A program made the position numbers and the translations under genes. Source: Leptolyngbya subtilissima AS-A7 (lineage in GTDB: Bacteria; Cyanobacteriota; Cyanobacteriia; Phormidesmidales; Phormidesmidaceae). From it: a stretch of DNA of 64,000 bases. The notes under the pieces are model-generated. The model ran no database searches. It was not told the origin of the DNA and saw only the letters and a list, made by a program, of their open reading frames with translations. The stretch is from NCBI RefSeq assembly GCF_039962255.1, contig NZ_JAMPKY010000011.1, positions 219,796-283,795 of the forward strand. The letters are read 5' to 3'. Below are positions 53,782 through 61,550 of this stretch, in pieces (positions within the stretch are counted from its first letter, which is position 1; each line of letters begins with the position of its first letter).

Positions 53782-54279
53782 CTAGTCGCTGCCGCCCCAG
53801 GTCCAGCGAGGATTGCCATCCCGCAGACCCTTAAACAGAATGACCGTGGTAAACCCGTTGGGGTCGCGCATCCCCGTCATGTCGAGAATGGCCTTGACCT
53901 GACCGTTGATCAGCTGAATGCGGATGTAGGAGTTGCCCTCGTAGGCGGCGTCATCGACGCTGACCATGCCGCCCGAGGCTTGACAATTGCGGTATTCGGG
54001 CTTGAGGGTGCCCACCCAAGTGGCGCTAAACTGATCTGACTGGGACAGTCTAATGTCGGTGGCAATGTCGCGCAGCTTGACCATGCCCTCGGTCGAAAAG
54101 CTACCCTCAGCGTAGGGGCGTAGGGTTTCGTGGGCCGTCAGCCCCTCAGGACAGCGGGCCTGTGGGCTACTGAGCAGGGGCAGTACGCTCAGGTCGATTG
54201 TGTTGGCCAAGGCCGCCGTGCCGCTCAGCAGACAGATCGGCAGGCTGCCCAACAGCGCCCCGGCTAGATTTAGTTTCAT
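53782..54279 (-). CDS. Exported protein of unknown function
   Basis: From the ATG at 54279 (GGAGAG upstream) the product has 165 residues. It has a signal peptide (MKLNLAGALLGSLPICLLSGTAALA) and a mature part of about 140 residues with two Cys (ARCPEG and RNCQASG), which may form a disulfide. The second half is beta-rich (SYIRIQLINGQVKAILD). I do not recognise the family. The frame runs on to 54396, but that extension lies in spacer sequence. Confidence 0.7.
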   Translation of the reverse strand: MKLNLAGALLGSLPICLLSGTAALANTIDLSVLPLLSSPQARCPEGLTAHETLRPYAEGSFSTEGMVKLRDIATDIRLSQSDQFSATWVGTLKPEYRNCQASGGMVSVDDAAYEGNSYIRIQLINGQVKAILDMTGMRDPNGFTTVILFKGLRDGNPRWTWGGSD

Positions 54280-54448
54280 TCTCGGTCTCTCCTTGGTTAA
54301 CATCGGCTCGATCGCTGAGCTGCTATCCCCAGCTACAGTGGTTAGGGCGGCGATTCCTGACGGGCGATCGCCCAGAATGGTAAGACCCCAGACCAATGTG
54401 GCATGATGATCCTCTGCGCCTCACTGGGACTTTGCCCCATTATTTCGT

Positions 54449-56065
54449 ATGCTACGCCTCAGCCAAATTAAACTGCCCCTCGACCACCCCGAAGCCGCCC
54501 TTGAGGAGGCGATTCTCAAAAAGCTGCACCTGCCAGCGGCGGATTTGACCAGCTTCACCATCTTCAAACGCAGCTATGACGCCCGCAAGAAGGGCAACAT
54601 CGCCCTGGTCTACATCGTCGATGTGGAGACGCCGCAGGAAAAGGCCCTGCTCAAGCGGTTTAAGAAAGATGCCACGGTGACCGTGACGCCCGATCTGACC
54701 TATCGCCCGGTGACCCAAGCTCCCGAGGGATTTCAGAATCGCCCGATCGTGATTGGCATGGGACCCTGCGGCATGTTTGCGGGGCTGATGCTGGCGCAAA
54801 TGGGGTTTCGGCCCATTATTCTCGAACGGGGCAAGTCGGTGCGCGATCGCAGCGTCGACACCTTTGGCTTTTGGCTCAAAAAGACCCTCAACCCCGAGTC
54901 AAACGCGCAGTTTGGCGAAGGCGGCGCGGGCACATTCTCCGATGGCAAGCTCTACAGCCAGGTGAGCGACCCCCACCACTACGGCCGCAAGGTGCTCACC
55001 GAGCTGGTAAATGCCGGCGCTTCTCCCGAAATTCTCTATATCAATAAGCCCCACATCGGCACCTACCGCCTAGTCAAAATCGTGCAGAATATGCGCGCCA
55101 TGATTGAGTCTCTGGGCGGCGAGATTCGCTTTCAGACCCGCGTCGCCGACATTGACATCGACCAGGGCCAGGTGCGCGGCGTGCGGCTCGACAATGGCGA
55201 CTACCTAGCCAGCGACCACGTGGTGTTGGCCGTGGGCCACAGCGCCCGCGACACCTTTCACATGCTCTACGAGCGGGGGGTTTACATTGAGGCCAAGCCC
55301 TTTTCCATCGGCTTTCGTATCGAGCACCCCCAGTCGCTGATCGATCACTGCCGGTTGGGCGACCAGGCTGGCCACCCCCGCCTGGGCTCCGCCGACTATA
55401 AGCTGGTGCACCACTGCGAAAATGGGCGATCGGTCTACAGCTTTTGCATGTGCCCCGGCGGCAAGGTGGTGGCGGCAGCGTCAGAACCGGGCCGCCTGGT
55501 GACCAACGGAATGAGCGAATACGCGCGGGATGAGTCGAACGCCAACAGCGCGATCGTGGTGGGTATCACCCCCGAGGTTGACTACCCCGAGGGGCCGCTG
55601 GCGGGCATTGTGCTCCAGCGCCGCCTGGAGGAATTTGCCTTTGAGCTGGGCGGCGGCACCTACGAAGCTCCCGGCCAGCTGGTGGGGGATTTTTTGGCCA
55701 ACCGGCCCTCGACCGCCTTTGGCGAGGTGCAGCCGTCCTACAAGCCGGGGGTGAAGCTGGGGGATTTGAGCAGCAGCTTGCCGGAGTATGCGATCGCCGC
55801 TATCCGTGAGGCCATCCCGGCCTTCGACCACAAAATCCACGGGTTCGCCATGGATGACGCCGTGCTCACCGGCATTGAGACCCGCACCTCATCGCCCATT
55901 CGCATCAAGCGCAATGAGCAGTTCCAAAGTCTCAACACTGCTGGGCTCTACCCCGCTGGCGAAGGAGCTGGCTATGCCGGGGGCATTTTATCCGCCGGTA
56001 TCGACGGCATTCGGGTGGCGGAGGCCGTCGCCTTGAGTTTGGTGAAGGGGCAATCCCCTCAGTAG
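54449..56065 (+). CDS. FAD-dependent oxidoreductase (COG2509-like)
   Basis: The 538-residue flavoprotein has an N-terminal extension with an RNA/ACT-like fold (residues 1-90) and the FAD motif VIGMGPCGMFAGLMLAQ near 101-117. The family segments NAQFGEGGAGTFSDGKLYSQ and AVGHSARDTFHML follow, with a C-terminal GEGAGYAGGILSAGIDGIRVAEA. This is the uncharacterised dehydrogenase family COG2509, present in many bacteria with no clear substrate. The ATG at 54449 starts a full-length protein. It is divergent from the exported protein gene. Confidence 0.85.
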   Translation: MLRLSQIKLPLDHPEAALEEAILKKLHLPAADLTSFTIFKRSYDARKKGNIALVYIVDVETPQEKALLKRFKKDATVTVTPDLTYRPVTQAPEGFQNRPIVIGMGPCGMFAGLMLAQMGFRPIILERGKSVRDRSVDTFGFWLKKTLNPESNAQFGEGGAGTFSDGKLYSQVSDPHHYGRKVLTELVNAGASPEILYINKPHIGTYRLVKIVQNMRAMIESLGGEIRFQTRVADIDIDQGQVRGVRLDNGDYLASDHVVLAVGHSARDTFHMLYERGVYIEAKPFSIGFRIEHPQSLIDHCRLGDQAGHPRLGSADYKLVHHCENGRSVYSFCMCPGGKVVAAASEPGRLVTNGMSEYARDESNANSAIVVGITPEVDYPEGPLAGIVLQRRLEEFAFELGGGTYEAPGQLVGDFLANRPSTAFGEVQPSYKPGVKLGDLSSSLPEYAIAAIREAIPAFDHKIHGFAMDDAVLTGIETRTSSPIRIKRNEQFQSLNTAGLYPAGEGAGYAGGILSAGIDGIRVAEAVALSLVKGQSPQ

Positions 56066-56089
56066 GGGCACACGACGCGCTCCCTTAAC

Positions 56090-56338
56090 TCATCCTCTTG
56101 GGGCCGATCGCCGGGCGGGCAGTCTGCGCCGTGAGGGCTTGTTCTCTGGCTCTAGCGAATCGGGGTGCTGGGCCTCCAGCAAAAACACCCGCCGCCCGTC
56201 GGTAATGCGGTAGAGCGTGGTGCAGGTACACGTATGGCCCTCAGCTTTGAGCTGGGCGGCTCGTAGGTCGCAGGCAGCTTGGGCTTGCTCAACTTCTTCC
56301 CAGTCGGTTTCGAGAAAAATTTCTTGAATTAAACTCAT
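56090..56338 (-). CDS. Small conserved protein of unknown function
   Basis: An 82-residue soluble protein: an acidic N-terminal helix (LIQEIFLETDWEEVEQAQAACDL), a Cys pair in HTCTCTTLYR near 35-44, and a basic tail (SRRRLPARRSAPRG). The Cys-x-Cys may bind metal or be redox active, but there is no family I can name. It is transcribed opposite to the COG2509-like gene, with the two 3' ends 24 bases apart. Confidence 0.55.
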   Translation of the reverse strand: MSLIQEIFLETDWEEVEQAQAACDLRAAQLKAEGHTCTCTTLYRITDGRRVFLLEAQHPDSLEPENKPSRRRLPARRSAPRG

Positions 56339-56652
56339 ACAGCTAAAGAATGAAGAGTAAAGAACGAAAAAAAGAAGTGTTTGACGCGCTCGAATGATGG
56401 CGTTTTAATCCCTCCAGCAGACACTTCACTGCCTGGAGCAGAGATTTGAGAGGACTTTTGAAAAGCTCTATTTCTAGTAGCGAAAGTGAAGCTTTCACTT
56501 CATTTCCCTCAAGAAAGGGGCTTTTACCTCCCTCTTAAAAAGGGCAGGAGGATCAGTAGATGCCCAAAGCTACAGCAAGGCGCTTGAAAAGCGCCCTCTA
56601 GTACCTTTGATTAAAGAATACTAAATTTGTACCTACAAATGCTGTAATTGCG
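56339..56652. other. Intergenic region with small hairpins
   Basis: These 314 bases carry AAGTGAA...TTCACTT (56484-56500), an imperfect CTCCAGCAG...CTGCCTGGAG and CCTCCCT...GGGCAGGAGG. No open frame with a credible start and no known RNA family is seen. The region is AT-rich compared with its surroundings. Confidence 0.4.
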
Positions 56653-57270
56653 CTACCGCCGGGTTTTAGCAGGGGCAGCGGCTCTAGATTCGATCAGAAA
56701 TTCAGGGATATCCCACAGAGCCTCGGCATCGAGACAGTACTGTTCGCACACCAAGCTGAGGCGACTGCCCGCGCTAGCCATAGCGTTGACCGAGTGAGTC
56801 AGATCGCCCTGGAAGTGTAGCAGCAGGCCGGTTTGGGGCCGAATCTGGGCCACCCGCTGCCGCCCTCGCTGCAACACCAGTTCGCCGCTGGTCAGGTCGG
56901 CGGGCACCTGCACGTAGAGCACGCTGACCTGCTCGGGGGGCTCGATGGTTTTGCAGTACGATCGCAGCGATCGGTCAATATGGGGATCAACTCGCGACCC
57001 CTGTTTCAACATCAGCGAATTCAAATAAAAGGCGTTGCAGTTGGGCAGCAGCGCCTGGTCAAGGTAGGGCTTAAAAAAGGGAAACTGGCGATCGACCTCG
57101 GCCCGGCCTTCTGCTTTGAACACAACAGAAAAGCCTTTAGTGGCGACAAAGTCGCGGTTGAGGTTGTTGGTCGCAAAGTAGCGGCACGACTGAATCGCCC
57201 CCCGCAAGTTGTGCAGGTAGGCAGCAGAAAAGGCGTTGGGCTGACTGCGGTAGTAGGTCATAGCGGGCAA
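56653..57270 (-). CDS. 2-Oxoglutarate/Fe(II)-dependent oxygenase-like protein
   Basis: The 205-residue product has the double-stranded beta-helix metal motif: His and Asp in VDPHID near 116-121, the distal His in LTHSVNAMASAG near 158, and the 2-oxoglutarate Arg in SRLSLVCEQYCL near 170. NAFYLNSLMLKQGSRVDPH resembles the prolyl-4-hydroxylase group. The substrate (protein, peptide or small molecule) is unknown. ATG at 57270. A low-complexity repeat lies upstream. Confidence 0.75.
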   Translation of the reverse strand: MPAMTYYRSQPNAFSAAYLHNLRGAIQSCRYFATNNLNRDFVATKGFSVVFKAEGRAEVDRQFPFFKPYLDQALLPNCNAFYLNSLMLKQGSRVDPHIDRSLRSYCKTIEPPEQVSVLYVQVPADLTSGELVLQRGRQRVAQIRPQTGLLLHFQGDLTHSVNAMASAGSRLSLVCEQYCLDAEALWDIPEFLIESRAAAPAKTRR

Positions 57271-57312
57271 TCGACGTGGTTTAAGGCAGGTTCAGTAGAT
57301 CGAAAGCCTCCA

Positions 57313-57408
57313 CAGCCCTCTCCCCCAGCCCCTCTCCCAGGGAGGAGAGGGGAGCCGGAACCAGACTTCAAAGTCCCTCTCCTAGCTTGGGAAAGGGATT
57401 TAGGGTGT
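57313..57408. repeat. Dispersed double-hairpin repeat, copy A
   Basis: CCCCTCTCCC...GAGAGGGG is followed by CCAGACTTCAAAGTCCCTCTCC and AAGGGATTTAG. The second half is shared with 63819-63896 (CCAGATTCAAAGTCCCTCTC, then AAGGATTTAG), so both are copies of one element. Confidence 0.7.
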
Positions 57409-57486
57409 AGCTTGCTTCCCGCAGGGTGGGTTGGATTACGGCAAGAAAGCATGTTTGTAATCTACTGAGATTCGAGAACTAGAATC

Positions 57487-57954
57487 TCACAGGTGTTCGG
57501 CAAAGGTGGCAGTGTCGCCATTCGCGGTGAAAGAGACCACGGTGTAGGGGTCAACGCGATCGCCCGTTTCCATCCCCGGCGAGCCCACTGGCATCCCCGG
57601 CGCGGCAATTCCCAGAATCGCGGGGCGCTCGCTCAGCAACCGCTGCACATCCGATGCGGGCACATGGCCCTCAATAACGTAGCCCTCAACTAGGGCCGTA
57701 TGACAGGAGGCCAGCGCCTCTGGCACACCGTACTGATCCTTGATCGCATCCATGTCGTCTGTCACTACATCCTCCACGGCAAACCCGGCGGCTTGCATGT
57801 GGTCAACCCAGTGGCCGCAGCAGTTGCAGGTGGGACTGCGGTAGACCGTCAGCTCCGTCGCCGCTTGAGCTGGGGCGGTCAACGGACCAAAGAGGGCGAT
57901 CGCAACCACCATCCCCACAGCCATTAGTCTGGCAATCAACCCACGACGATTCAT
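57487..57954 (-). CDS. DUF411 metal-binding protein
   Basis: The 155-residue precursor has an N-terminal signal peptide (about 1-30, ending PAQA). The mature part starts TELTVYRSPTCNCCGHWVDHMQAAGF; the CNCC pair with a nearby His is the DUF411 copper-binding motif. Conserved ASCHTALVEGYVIEGHVPASDVQRLL follows. DUF411 proteins are usually periplasmic and often sit in copper-resistance operons, but no copper gene is here. ATG at 57954. Confidence 0.85.
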   Translation of the reverse strand: MNRRGLIARLMAVGMVVAIALFGPLTAPAQAATELTVYRSPTCNCCGHWVDHMQAAGFAVEDVVTDDMDAIKDQYGVPEALASCHTALVEGYVIEGHVPASDVQRLLSERPAILGIAAPGMPVGSPGMETGDRVDPYTVVSFTANGDTATFAEHL

Positions 57955-58060
57955 TTAGCAATTTCCCCAGGGTAACGATTTAGTTTGCCTTACCTTAAGG
58001 ATACTGAAATCCAGGGCTTGACTAGGCTGATTGTGACAAGCTCTAACAAGCGAGGGTTGG

Positions 58061-58120
58061 AGGTTCAAGGTTCAGGGTATAGGGTACAGGGTCGGCCTTG
58101 AACCTTAGACCCTGTACCCT
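58061..58120. repeat. Two interleaved inverted repeats
   Basis: AGGTTCAAGG (58061-58070) pairs with CCTTGAACCT (58096-58105), and AGGGTACAGGG (58081-58091) pairs with CCCTGTACCCT (58110-58120). Their order A-B-A'-B' would allow alternative hairpins or a pseudoknot. The sequence belongs to the GGGTATAGGG repeat family. Confidence 0.55.
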
Positions 58121-58139
58121 CTTGGCTTTTCGGGTTGCC

Positions 58140-59057
58140 TCAAGCCGACAACCAGGTTTGTCGCAGATGGGCGATCGCCAGCTCCTTGTGCTTGGCTTCC
58201 ACCTCAATCCAGGGAGCCTGACGAAAGGAACTGGGCATGGCGGTGATCAAGTCGCTGTGGCGAGGGTCGTGGAGAGCGCTACACCCGTTAGAAATGTGCA
58301 CCAGCTGCCAAGCCGGGTCGGGCCAGGTGGTGCGAGCTGCCGTCAGCATCTGCTCAACGCTGGGATGGTCGTAGCTATCGAGGCGTTCGTGAATTAAGTG
58401 GTGGTGGGCGTCAAACACCATGGGAATCTGCGTCGCTCGACAAATGTCTAGGATGGCGGCGGCGCTGTAGGTGTGCTCGTCGTTCTCTAGGGTGAGGCGA
58501 GAGCGAATCGGCGTCGGCAGCTCGCGGATTACCTCGATGAGGCGATCGCCGCGATCGCCCTTGCCACCGTGGATATTCATCAACGCCCAGGGGGATTGCG
58601 GTAGGCCCATCAGGTCGAACCAGCGGGCGTGGGCTGTCAGGATGGTAATGCTGTTTTCGATCACTGTGGGGTTGTCGGAGTTGAGCACCACAAACTGATC
58701 GGGGTGCAGCACCAGGCGAATGTTGGCGGCCTGAGCGCGATCGCCCAGCTGCCGCAGACCTTCGGCAAACTCCTCTAAAATTCTTGTACCCAGGGGGGTA
58801 TCCGAAAACGGAAAAATGTTTGATATCAGGCGATAGAGCTGAATCTGGTTGGCCTGGCAAAACGCGATCGCCAGGTTGAGCCGTCTCAGGTTCTCGCTGT
58901 AGAGCGATCGCACTGCCTGCTCCTGCGCCTCTTCATCTAGCTGCAACAGCCGCTTGCGGGTCATGGTCTTAAAGCGCACCTCGGGCGAGGTCGTGATGCA
59001 GACCAGCCCGAGATTTGGAACATCGAGGGTGGCTTGAGCGGGGGTTTGAGAAGGCAT
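58140..59057 (-). CDS. uvsE: UV DNA damage endonuclease UvsE
   Basis: From the ATG at 59057 the product has 305 residues; the same frame runs open to 59342 but would overlap the divergent gene. The TIM barrel carries LGLVCITTSPEVRFKT, ILEEFAEGL, RLVLHPDQFVVLNSDN, MNIHGGKGDRG, LTLENDEHTYSA and IPMVFDAHHHL, all conserved in UvsE/UVDE. The enzyme nicks 5' to UV photoproducts and abasic sites, starting an alternative excision repair. It is divergent from a spore-photoproduct-lyase family gene across 268 bases. Confidence 0.92.
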   Translation of the reverse strand: MPSQTPAQATLDVPNLGLVCITTSPEVRFKTMTRKRLLQLDEEAQEQAVRSLYSENLRRLNLAIAFCQANQIQLYRLISNIFPFSDTPLGTRILEEFAEGLRQLGDRAQAANIRLVLHPDQFVVLNSDNPTVIENSITILTAHARWFDLMGLPQSPWALMNIHGGKGDRGDRLIEVIRELPTPIRSRLTLENDEHTYSAAAILDICRATQIPMVFDAHHHLIHERLDSYDHPSVEQMLTAARTTWPDPAWQLVHISNGCSALHDPRHSDLITAMPSSFRQAPWIEVEAKHKELAIAHLRQTWLSA

Positions 59058-59325
59058 GGGGCTGAGTGCGCTGGAACTGCGCTTGCGGGTGTGGGCAAGA
59101 GAGAATTGATCAGCTTTTTTACTATGACAAGCAGATTGAGCGGAGCAATCCTCTAGCAGGCATGGATTTCCCCACCCTTTGAGGGGTATCTTCCGACGGC
59201 AGAAACCCGCCCTGTCAGGGGCGGCAGTTACCCCAGTCAACTGGTTTCCTCTGTCGCGTCGACTCGTTACGGTAAAAGCAGATGCGCAAGCACTGTAGAC
59301 ATCACCCGCTAAGGATTTCTGCACT

Positions 59326-60450
59326 TTGACCTCAACTCCCATCGCCCCCCCAGCAACCCGCGACGAGCAGCGACTGGCCCCTCAGATTCACCTAGAGCGA
59401 CTGCTCAACATTCAGGAGATTTATCACGAGCCCGATGCTTTTCAGTACGCTCGCGGTCAAGAGATTTTGGCCCAGCATCCCAACGCCTCGCTGATTGAGG
59501 TGCCGTCTCATTGGAACATTCCCGACCTGCACGGCAACGAAGGCTCGGTGGATGACTGGACCCGCATCAAGCGCACCGTGCTAGTGCTGGGCGTGAAGAA
59601 GTCTCTTCAGGCCCGTCCCAACAGCCGCTCTTCAGATTTTGTTGCTCCCTCCCACGCCAATGGCTGCGCCATGGCCTGCTCCTACTGCTATGTGGCCCGA
59701 CGCAAAGGTTTCGCTAACCCGATTACCGTCTTCGTCAATATCGAGCGAGTGTTGGGCTACCTAGAGCGCCATGCTAAGCGCCAGGGCCACAAGCTAGAAC
59801 CCAACCAGGTTGACCCTCAGTTTTGGGTCTACGAGATTGGCGAGAACAGCGACTGCTCGGTCGATGCAGCCATCTGCGACAACGTGAAGGATATCATCAC
59901 CCTGTTTCGCCGCATTCCCAACGGCAAGGCAACCTTTGCCACCAAGTGCGTCAATCGACAGCTGTTGAGCTACGACCCTCAGGGCAAGACCCGGATTCGG
60001 TTTAGCCTCATGCCTGCCGCCAAGGCTCAAATTATCGATGTGCGAACGTCACCCATTCCCGACCGCATCAACGCTATTAACGACTTTGTCGAAGCTGGGT
60101 ATGAGGTGCACCTCAACTTTGCGCCTGTTGTTTACTACGAGGGCTGGCTCGACGACTACACCGATCTCTTTCGCCAACTCGACGACACCCTCAGCGATCG
60201 CGCCAAGCAGCAGCTCCAGTGCGAGGTGATCTTTCTAACCCATAACGATCGCCTTCACGATGTCAACATGGGCTGGCATCCTAAGGGCGAAGACCTACTG
60301 TGGCAACCCGGCCTGCAAGAGACTAAGTTTTCGCAGACTGGCGGCAAGAACGTGCGTTACAAGCGAGGGCTGAAGGGTAGTCTCGTCGAGCAGTTTCAGG
60401 AGCTACTGCACCAGGAGATGCCCTACTGCACCGTCCGTTACGCCTTTTAG
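59326..60450 (+). CDS. Spore photoproduct lyase family radical SAM protein
   Basis: The 374-residue product has the radical SAM cluster C114-x3-C118-x2-C121 (ANGCAMACSYCYVARRKG), the arrangement in spore photoproduct lyase, and the downstream ATKCVNRQLLSYDPQGKTRIRFSLMP segment. Classical SplB repairs the thymine dimer specific to spores; cyanobacteria make no spores, so this homologue may reverse related lesions or do another radical reaction. The start is a TTG with AAGGA about 10 bases upstream. Its divergent partner uvsE is also a UV repair enzyme, which supports a repair role. Confidence 0.85.
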   Translation: MTSTPIAPPATRDEQRLAPQIHLERLLNIQEIYHEPDAFQYARGQEILAQHPNASLIEVPSHWNIPDLHGNEGSVDDWTRIKRTVLVLGVKKSLQARPNSRSSDFVAPSHANGCAMACSYCYVARRKGFANPITVFVNIERVLGYLERHAKRQGHKLEPNQVDPQFWVYEIGENSDCSVDAAICDNVKDIITLFRRIPNGKATFATKCVNRQLLSYDPQGKTRIRFSLMPAAKAQIIDVRTSPIPDRINAINDFVEAGYEVHLNFAPVVYYEGWLDDYTDLFRQLDDTLSDRAKQQLQCEVIFLTHNDRLHDVNMGWHPKGEDLLWQPGLQETKFSQTGGKNVRYKRGLKGSLVEQFQELLHQEMPYCTVRYAF

Positions 60451-60472
60451 GGAACTGAGGCGACATAGCTTG

Positions 60473-60514
60473 CCACGACGCCAAACACGGGTGCGGCGTC
60501 GTGGTTGCATTCTT
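60473..60514 (+). terminator. Terminator of the spore photoproduct lyase-like gene
   Basis: CCACGACGCC (60473-60482) and GGCGTCGTGG (60495-60504) form a 10-base stem with a 12-base loop, followed by TTGCATTCTTT. Confidence 0.75.
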
Positions 60515-60614
60515 TGAATCTTCTCAAGGCATAAGGTTCCGTTTACGTAAGCGACGCCTAACGTTCCCAATCAACCCGCTCCAAATGCTCAACAAGTTAC
60601 CTCTCAACCCCAAA

Positions 60615-60679
60615 GGGGTCAGGTGCCTTCTAGTCCATGACATATAACCGTCATGGATTAGTAAGGCACCTGACCCCTG
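60615..60679. repeat. Long REP-like hairpin
   Basis: AGGGGTCAGGTGCCTT (60615-60630) pairs with 60664-60679 over 16 bases. CTAGTCCATGAC (60631-60642) pairs with GTCATGGATTAG (60651-60662) with one G-U, and the loop is 8 bases with a single T bulge. The outer motif GGGGTCAGGTGCCT looks like the ends recognised by REP-associated (IS200-like) transposases. Confidence 0.7.
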
Positions 60680-60775
60680 ATGCAGAAATTGATGAGCTAT
60701 TACCTGGGGTGAGGGGCAGCCAACACAAGCAGACTGCATGGCATTCTGGTGGCAGTCCTGTGGTGAGGTGGCACG

Positions 60776-61480
60776 ATGCAGCAGATCCTAAAACGGCTGG
60801 CCCAAACCTGGATGCAGCACATCCATCCGCGGCTGGTGTCGTTTATCGCTGCTGTTGGGCTGCTCTGGCTAGGGACTTGCCTGCTGATTCTGCTGGGGCT
60901 AGCTAACCTGGCCGAAGAAGTGCTAGAGCGAGAAGCCTTCTTCTTTGACGAGTCGGTTTTGCTGTGGATAAATCAATTTGCCACACCGACCCTAGACCGG
61001 GTGATGCTGATGTTTACGCGCTTAGGCGACCCCAGCACGGTAGTGCCTTTGACCTGCATAGGGTTTAGCGGGCTTTGGTTGCGACACCACCGGTCGGTTG
61101 CGATCGCCTTCGCCATTAACTGCGTAGGCGGGGCAGTGTTGAGCACCGGGTTGAAACTGCTGTTTAGCAAGGATCGGCCTGCGCTTTGGCCCCAGATCAT
61201 TACTGAGACCACCTACAGCTTTCCCAGTGGCCACGCTCTGGGGTCGATGGTGCTTTACGGCTTTTCGGCCTACCTGCTAGCGAGGCGCTTTCCTAAGCAA
61301 AAACTAATAATTTACGCAGGAGCAGTCGTTTTAATTGGCGGCATCGGCCTGAGTCGGCTTTACCTAGGGGTGCACTGGCCAACGGATGTGCTGGCGGGCT
61401 ACGGCATTGGCTTTCTGTGGATTAGCGGGTGCATTGCCCTTCTACGCTTCAAGCTCTCGACGCCACCCTGGTTGAACTGA
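60776..61480 (+). CDS. PAP2-family phosphatase (membrane)
   Basis: The 234-residue membrane protein has the phosphatidic-acid-phosphatase type 2 motifs: KLLFSKDRP near 125-133, SFPSGHALGS near 146-155 (catalytic His) and SRLYLGVHWPTDVLAG near 197-212 (second His). About five membrane segments surround them. It may dephosphorylate undecaprenyl pyrophosphate or phospholipid; the family cannot be narrowed from sequence alone. ATG at 60776. It converges with the ABC1 gene. Confidence 0.9.
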   Translation: MQQILKRLAQTWMQHIHPRLVSFIAAVGLLWLGTCLLILLGLANLAEEVLEREAFFFDESVLLWINQFATPTLDRVMLMFTRLGDPSTVVPLTCIGFSGLWLRHHRSVAIAFAINCVGGAVLSTGLKLLFSKDRPALWPQIITETTYSFPSGHALGSMVLYGFSAYLLARRFPKQKLIIYAGAVVLIGGIGLSRLYLGVHWPTDVLAGYGIGFLWISGCIALLRFKLSTPPWLN

Positions 61481-61504
61481 AGTTTGTCGCGACTAAAGGG
61501 GATT

Positions 61505-61533
61505 CCCTGCCAAAGATGTTTGCAATGGCAGGG
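61505..61533. terminator. Candidate terminator between convergent genes
   Basis: CCCTGCCA (61505-61512) and TGGCAGGG (61526-61533) form an 8-base stem. No clear U-tract follows in either direction. Confidence 0.4.
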
Positions 61534-61550
61534 GATTGATCAGAGTTTGC

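Noticed and set aside
8668..58135. CRISPR array suspected because of repeated CCCATCAC-like units
   Set aside because: The units are 7-9 bases, degenerate and without regular spacers, and no cas gene is in the window.
59058..59342. N-terminal extension of uvsE by 95 codons
   Set aside because: It would overlap the start of the divergent radical SAM gene and has no similarity to UvsE; the ATG at 59057 gives the normal length.
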